Assembly: GCA_016617785.1 (NCBI GenBank)
Contig: JADILM010000008.1
Coordinates: 248,001-312,000, forward strand
From: Sporobolomyces roseus
Lineage: Eukaryota > Basidiomycota > Microbotryomycetes > Sporidiobolales > Sporidiobolaceae
Length of the DNA stretch: 64,000 nt
Direction: 5' to 3'
Part shown: one piece after another, positions 58,233 through 64,000 of the stretch
Numbering within the stretch: the stretch's first letter is position 1
Layout: each line of letters begins with the position of its first letter
Program-made: the position numbers and the translations under genes
The notes under the pieces: model-generated
Seen by the model: the letters and a program-made list of their open reading frames with translations, nothing else
Databases searched by the model: none
What the model was told of the DNA's origin: nothing

Positions 58233-59429
58233 ATGTCGACTCACAAAGTCATGTACGATCTACCAAAGCACTACACTGCACCGCCAACCGAGACTCAGCT
58301 CGCTCAACTCGAACAACGTCGAGAATTGGCGTTGAACAATCTCTTTGGTCCCACTTCCAACAAGATCCCCTTCACCTCATGCAATATTCATCCTCAGAGT
58401 ATCGCAAAGTCGTCAGAAGAAGCAGAAGAAATTTCAAGCTCGCCAAATCCGTTACGACCTCTCGACAACAGACTTCTGCAGGCATTGGAAGAAATGAGTG
58501 GGAACGGGGGAGGATTCAAACTTTACCTGGACGAGGAGATACAAGGAGGCGCAGAGCATTGGTCACAAGTCTGGAACGCTGATGTCGAGCGGGACGGGAA
58601 AAGTTGCGGTCGGGTTGTTGTCAAGTTTTTCGTCGAGTCGCTCTTCCCCTATCCTCAAACCACTTTCTGGCTTCCTGGAGTGTACAAGTGGCGGCCTGCT
58701 GAGGATCTAGAACAGCGAGAAGCGGCAGCGTTCGTTCGCTTTCGTCTGTTCGCTTGGATTCACTGGGGGAATCGAGCTGATTGCGTTTGTTCTTCGTGAC
58801 AGCTATGCCACTTTGCTTCCAGAGCAAGGCAAAGGTATACCTCGATGCTACGGCTTCTATCGCTTCGAGATGCCATGGGGCGAGGAAGTGACGGGGACGC
58901 TCCTCGAAGATCTTTCGGACCTCAAAGTTTCGCACACCTTTGCGAGTGTTATCAAAATGCACACCGATCAACATGGTCCACCTGACGCGAACTCACTCGA
59001 TGAATGGGTACGTCTTGTTCCGATCCTGTCCTTTTGCTATTCGTCGCTGAAAGGAGCTCTCGTTCGTAGCTCTCGGGTATTTACCTCGCTCAACGTCGAT
59101 TACAAGATCTGGGCGTGGTCGACTTCGATTTAGGACAAGACGACATTCTAGTGCTGCATTCAAAAACCTCTCTCGGCCAATTCCCCATAGTCCTCCTCGA
59201 TTTTGCGAACTGCAGGTCCAAGGAGGAACGCATTCGCGAATCGAAGATACCTCAGGACCATCCAATGTGGAAAGAAGATCGAGAGCTATGCATTAAGATG
59301 GAAAGCAATTGGCGTGGATTAGACGAGCATGTCCTCGCAGTGAACTTGAGTCGATTGGTCGGAGGAGCTGTCTGGGATTGGAAGACGATGGAACATAGGA
59401 GGGGAATACTGGGCTTGACCAAGGAATAG
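58233..59429 (+). CDS. Degenerate protein-kinase-like protein, copy B
   Basis: Three exons (58233-58729, 58803-59007, 59070-59429) give 353 aa. It is paralogous to 50973-52166. Shared blocks are YDLPKHYTAPPTETQLAQLEQRR, SPNPLRPLDNRLLQALE, HWSQVWNADVERDGKSCGRVVVKFFVESLFP, IPRCYGFYRFEMPWGEEVTGTLLEDLSD, YLAQRRLQDLGVVDFDLGQDDILVL and IVLLDFANCRS. The DFG-like triplet of copy A is DFA here, and the catalytic HxD His is absent in both, arguing against ordinary protein kinase activity. NWRGLDE is conserved near the end. Identical lengths of exons 2 and 3 in both copies show that the structure was kept after duplication. It ends 36 bp before the right arm of the RAD16 inverted repeat. Confidence 0.72.
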
Positions 59430-59465
59430 GAGAGCGCGTACGAGATGCCGGACATGTGAAGGAAG

Positions 59466-59987
59466 ATCGAGAACCTTACTTCCAACATCGTTTCTTTCGA
59501 AAGTACTACACGAAAAGAAGAGAGAGAGAGGAAAGGAGAGTACGTAAAAGAGAGAGAGCAACATACAGAATGACTAGCACACAACGACGAGAAGATTACA
59601 AGCTGAACAAGAAAGCGAGATCTTCGGGAGAGAGACGTCCCATCGCTTTATCGTCGTCTCCCAAAGCTGATGCAGCGAGATTCTCCTTCTTCTTCTGGAG
59701 TTCGAGGATACGAGATTCAATACTGTTCTCGATGACGAGGCGAGTGACTTTGATTGGGCGATCTATAGAGCGAAGAGGGGAGTCAGTTATGAGAACTTGC
59801 GAAACGACGACGACGACGATCTTCCTCCACCCCATCTCTCCTACTTCCTGTGCGACAGAGATGGAGAAAGTAGGCTTACGTTGTCCGAGTCGATGGCAAC
59901 GATCCATAGCTTGTAGTTCGACAGCAGCTAGAAAAGAGAAAACGGGAAAACGGGAAAATCACAAGTCCAAGTCAGTTTCGACATCAG
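59466..59987 (-). repeat. Inverted repeat, right arm (RAD16 3' end, source copy)
   Basis: This arm contains RAD16 exons 15 and 16, the TAA stop (59596-59598) and about 130 bp of downstream DNA. It is the reverse complement of 55690-56211. Since it belongs to the full-length gene, this is the source copy or the one maintained by selection. Confidence 0.88.
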
Positions 59988-62900
59988 CGATCGATGAGCG
60001 ACGTCGATGCTCACGGTTCCACCATGGGTCAAGCAGCACTACCCTCGAGGCCTCGACTAGATTGAGTGCGACACCTATAGCAGGCGAAAGAAGGCGAAAA
60101 AGGGGAAAAGAAATCGAAAAGGTCAGCTCACGTCGCGGTACCCGCGACGAGACGAAGACAACGCTACGTACCACCAGCCTTGAGGGAGATCAAGAAAACA
60201 GTGACCTCAGGGTTGTTCGTGAAGTGCTTGATGGTATTGTCGCGAGCAGCTGGGGTCATCGAACCAGCAATTCGCACGAACTTGAACCCACTGAGCTGAA
60301 GACGACGAGCCACAAGGTCACTGCGTGATAGAGGACAAAGTCAGAATACAAAGAGGAGGGAGGGAAAAGAGAGAAGGAAACGAACAGCATCGTCGTGAAT
60401 TGACTGAAAACGAGCGTTTTGAGAGTACGATCTTCTGAGCGAGTCTTTGAGAGCTCTTCGAGCAACGCTTCAATCTTGGTACTTGTGCGAGCTTTCGTAG
60501 GGTCGAGGCGAGAGAGGAATCCTTGACGACCAGTATCGTCAACTTCGATAGCATCTTGATCGAGATCGACCTGATAGGTAGCGGCGACGTCAGCGGGAGG
60601 TTCAGAGAGCATGAGAGTGACTGACGTACGGTGAGAGGAGAGTGACAAGCAGGGCATTCAGGTTTGAACTCGATAGCAGTTTCCAGGTATTGACGAATGC
60701 ACTCTCGCTGCAAGAGTCAAGAGGTCAGCGACAGCAGCTATAGATCAGCTAGGATAGACTTACACAGAAGATATGACGACAAGCGGTTTTGACAGCGTCT
60801 TCAGCTTCATCGAGACAGAGACGACAAGTCAAGATTTCTTGAGGAACATCGGCGGGAGCATGCTGAACGGGTTGAGCAGTCTTTGATCTACAGGAAGGAG
60901 CCCAAGAATGAGCTCTTGAACACAGTATCGCGGAGAGATAGCTTACTTGACGACGAGATCAGGATGATCAGCCATTTGACGCATTCGAGTAATGAGAGTG
61001 AAAATGTTCGAATAGTTGTTCAAGACCTGCGTTCGAGCGAGACGTCAGCACAAGCGATCGATTGTAGAGCGAGGAGTGTAAGACATACAGTTCCCTCATC
61101 AGCGTAAGTGTTGAATTTCCTCTTGACATCTTGGAACAAACTCTTGTACAATTCCTCCTCTTCCTCCGTGAAGTAATCTTTCCTGACTTCGACAATCCTA
61201 GGTGGTAATCCGAGATCATCTGCACGTTCAACTTTGGTACGACGAAGCATGAGGCGTTGTAACAAGAGTCCTAGTTTCTCGAATGCTCGTTCTCCTTCTC
61301 CTGAAGTAGCTCCTCCGAATTGAATCGGTTTCAAGACTTCGTGATTCCAGTAGCAAACGTGTTGCATCGCCGAGTGACCGCATTCCTATCATTCGGTATC
61401 GAGACGAGTCAGCGGCGATTCGAACGAGAAGAGGGAGGAAAAGCGAGGAAAAATAATAACTAACGGTACACGGTCCTTTCGTACAGAGCCAATGGAGTGA
61501 CTTGCAATCGCATCGTTTGCAGTAGTAGTAAGCGTAGGGATCGGCACCGACGAAACGAATGAGCGAATAAAGCTCTCCGACTCGATTTTGAAGAGGAGTA
61601 CCTGTCGAACGATCAGACGTGAATGAGAGTCCGGATAGATTCGGAGCGAAGCGGAGGAGGGACTTACCAGACAAGCACCAGCGGAAGTGAGCACGAAGAG
61701 CGAAAGCAGCTTTGGCAGTGTTCGATTGACGATCCTTGATGTTGTGAGCTTCATCAAGAATGACACGATGCCTAGCGAAAGCATCGGAGTCAGCACACCC
61801 TACTTCTCAGACCGTGAAGAGATAAAGAAGTGTACCATTTGACTTTGTGAAGAATCGAGTCCTCCTTCATCAATTTCCCTTTACGAGTGAATCCTTTGTT
61901 TTCTCGACGGAAGTTCGACTCCATGACGGCATCTGTGAAGCCAATGGCTCCTGGAATCAGCAGCAGCAGAAGCAGATTCCATGAAGCATTCGAACGTACA
62001 ACTCGTCAAAACGACATCGTACTTCTCCAATTCCTTTGCTTTCGTAATTCTATTCTGACCGTGAAAGACGAGCACCTTGAACCCTTCCGTGAACTTCTCA
62101 ATCTCGTTCTTCCATTGAATGATGGCGACTGTAGGAGCTAGAACGAGTGTCGAACCTTTCGGGTGCGAGGGAGACCAGTCGGAGAGAATGAGTGAAATCG
62201 TTTGAATCGTCTTCCCCATCCTATCGATCTCAATATCGCATCAGTATCAGAGCATAGGAAAGAGGAGGTAGGAGTAGGCTTACCCCATCTCGTCGCAGAG
62301 GAATCCACCTTTGAAAGGACCTTGTTCTTGTTTCACCATCCAATTCAAACCTTCCAATTGGAAAGGTAAGAGCTTCTGAGTGAGTCCGGTGGGTTGAATA
62401 GCTTTCTCGACGGCAGTGAGCGGTACTTTGCGAAGTTCGTCCCAGACACCTCGGAGGTCTTCGTGATTCGCGTTGAGGTAGAATGAGGTACGTTCGAACT
62501 GTAGAAAGGGAACCTTTGATTAGCTCGTGAACGAGAACGACTGATCAAACGGAACCCAAACTCACATTCGTGAAATCCTTCATCATTTTCTTGTCATGTT
62601 TCGAAATATGAGCTCCTTTCCTCAGCGGAACCTTGACCCTCTCCTTCTTCTGCCTCGCCTTCTCTTCTTTAACCTCTTTCGTATCCTTCTCCCTCCCACC
62701 CGTAGTTTTTTTCTTCTTCTTCGGGGCCTCCTCTTCATCCTCTACGATACTCATTTTCTCATCTTCACTTTCCTCCTCTTCCTTGATGTGATCCGATTCC
62801 TCCGCTTCGACTTCCTCTTCATCATACTCGTCTTCCTCCTCATCGTCTGATCCATCGGCGGTAGGAGGAGCGAAATCCGAAACGTCGTCTTCATCACTAC

Positions 62901-63843
62901 TTGAATCATCCCTGATTACTCTAGCTTTCCCTTTCCCTTTGCCCGCTCTACTCGGAGTAGACCTTCCGCTGCCCGATACCGACTCGGCAGCTTTCCCTTT
63001 CCCTTTGAGCGCACGACTTACACTCTTCGCAACTTCTTTCCCATCCAAAGCTTTTCCCTTCCCCTTCCCTCCACCTTTACTCAATTTCCCTTTCAACCCT
63101 TTAGCTAAAGCCCTAGCTCTCGCAACTCCAGGATCACTAGTCTCTTCATCCAAATCCATTTCTACATCGTCCTCTGCACTCAATTCCTCGAGTTCTTGTA
63201 ATCCAACTTTGAATTCCTCTTGATCAGAAACTTCAGATTCAATAATCATTTTCCCTTTCCCTTTTCCTTTGTTCCTACTTCCACCACTTGACCTCGTGAC
63301 GGGTTCTTCAGAATCGGAAGCAGTGTCGGATAATTCGAGGAATTGATTCGCAGAGGAATTGGCGGATTCATTGAGTTTCTTCGTTGCTGCCATACTCGCT
63401 GACCTTCGAGGAGTACTACGAGATCTGTAGTATTTGAAGCGAGTCGTTTAGGGCGAGATTTGAATGAAGTTGCGAAAAAGATAGGAGAGAGTACGAAAGA
63501 GACGTCAGTGAGCATACACTCAACCCGCACTAACAAAACTCTAGAGGGTGAATAGATAGACCTACCCAGATCTACTACCCAAAGTAGGCCTCTTTGGTTT
63601 CTGTTCCTGATGCTTGATGTTCAACTCATCTTCCGCTGGATCTTCTGAATCACTGATCACTAATTCCTCTTCACTAGGTTTGCCAGATTCATTCTTGATA
63701 CTAGTTGGTGCGGTTGAAGGTACTCTAGCAGAGCGTGATGAGGAGTTGAATCGATTGGGAGGAGTTGGAAGAACTGATTCTGAATCGGATTCAACTGGTG
63801 AAGGGGAACCGGAGGAAGGGGCAATACGACGGCGAGGAGGCAT
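59596..63843 (-). CDS. RAD16: RAD16, Snf2-family ATPase with RING finger for global-genome nucleotide excision repair
   Basis: Rad16 works with Rad7 in global-genome NER, where it scans chromatin for lesions and, with its RING, takes part in a ubiquitin ligase. Sixteen exons (first 63566-63843, last 59596-59762) sum to 1032 aa. Residues 1 to about 375 are disordered and acidic with five KGKGK-type repeats. Then come [42 protein letters not shown] (Walker A), [12 protein letters not shown] (DEAH), [19 protein letters not shown], and the Rad16-type [11 protein letters not shown]...[14 protein letters not shown]ys cluster inserted before lobe 2. The C3HC4 RING is [30 protein letters not shown]...CPACHSPL. 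Lobe 2 has [64 protein letters not shown], and it ends [11 protein letters not shown]. The start follows a GTG codon; the first ATG is 63843. Confidence 0.93.
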
Positions 63844-64000
63844 CACTCTTTCCTATTGAGCGGAGAGCGGGACTCGAGCGTGAGGTGAAGAGCGAAGGAG
63901 CGAGAAAGCAAATTGCCACTCTCTCCCTTCGCGACCTCGCATTTTTTGCAACGTCAAAATGGAATTCTCATTTCGCTTCAAACATCCCTTGACAAGTAGC
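63844..64000. promoter_or_regulatory. Upstream region of RAD16
   Basis: These last 157 bp are upstream of the RAD16 start. I see no open frame joined to a known gene and no specific regulatory site. Confidence 0.3.

Noticed and set aside
59456..60328. Long plus-strand open frame, similar to a minus-strand open frame at 55487-56107
   Set aside because: Both are antisense shadows of the RAD16 3' end and its inverted copy; their similarity comes from the duplicated DNA, not from a real protein.

Overview
This is nuclear DNA of a fungus, most likely a basidiomycete yeast (I would guess Pucciniomycotina). Genes sit on both strands and are cut by many short GT-AG introns of about 55-75 nt with CTNAC-type branch sites a few bases before the acceptor. 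Codon use is mixed rather than extremely GC-rich, and the disordered tails carry Lys-Gly repeats (KGKGKG). I see no prokaryotic features, no CRISPR array, no virus and no intact transposon. Gene models were rebuilt by joining exons by eye; almost all close exactly to a multiple of three.

Layout. 1-2143: end of one F-box/LRR-like gene (frameshifted) and a complete paralog. 2551-4654: tandem pair of MYND zinc-finger genes. 4947-7288 (-): galactokinase. 7681-12473: SMC6. 13320-19153: INO80. 19462-22028: tandem pair of an unrecognised family. 22495-24883 (-): large disordered protein. 25154-25694: sulfiredoxin. 25825-28880: divergent pair of F-box/LRR-like genes. 29003-29951 (-): Nnt1/Efm7-type methyltransferase. 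30070-32866 (-): disordered acidic protein. 32982-33798: CGI121 (KEOPS). 34391-39169: tandem pair of polytopic membrane proteins, the second with a one-base frameshift. 39642-41234: Ser/Pro-rich protein. 41551-42870 (-): RTA1-type membrane protein. 43517-45316: chorismate synthase. 45606-46475 (-): IMP3. 47519-48573 (-): Mpv17/PMP22 family. 48850-50612 (-): mitochondrial-type membrane protein. 50973-52166 and 58233-59429: two paralogous degenerate kinase-like genes. Between them lie another F-box/LRR-like gene (52714-54043, -), an F-box gene (54364-55537), a copied fragment of RAD16 (55603-56211) and an unrecognised 8-exon gene (56294-58076, -). 59596-63843 (-): RAD16.

Two gene classes are interleaved. 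Single-copy conserved genes cover DNA repair and chromatin (SMC6, INO80, RAD16), tRNA modification (CGI121), ribosome biogenesis (IMP3), aromatic amino acid synthesis (ARO2), galactose entry (GAL1) and peroxiredoxin repair (SRX1). They share no operon-like logic, although several are divergent pairs with 65-390 bp between start codons. Between them sit at least five small families duplicated within the window: F-box/LRR-like (5 members), MYND (2), the 19-22 kb family (2), the 34-39 kb membrane family (2) and kinase-like (2). Together with an inverted copy of the RAD16 3' end, they make this a locally duplication-prone segment.

The most novel-looking material is the F-box/LRR-like family with its shared C-terminal module, the two tandem pairs without a recognisable family, the RAD16 inverted duplication, and unusual exon structures (two 12-nt microexons, two GC-AG introns). 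I do not see one coherent undescribed multi-gene system.
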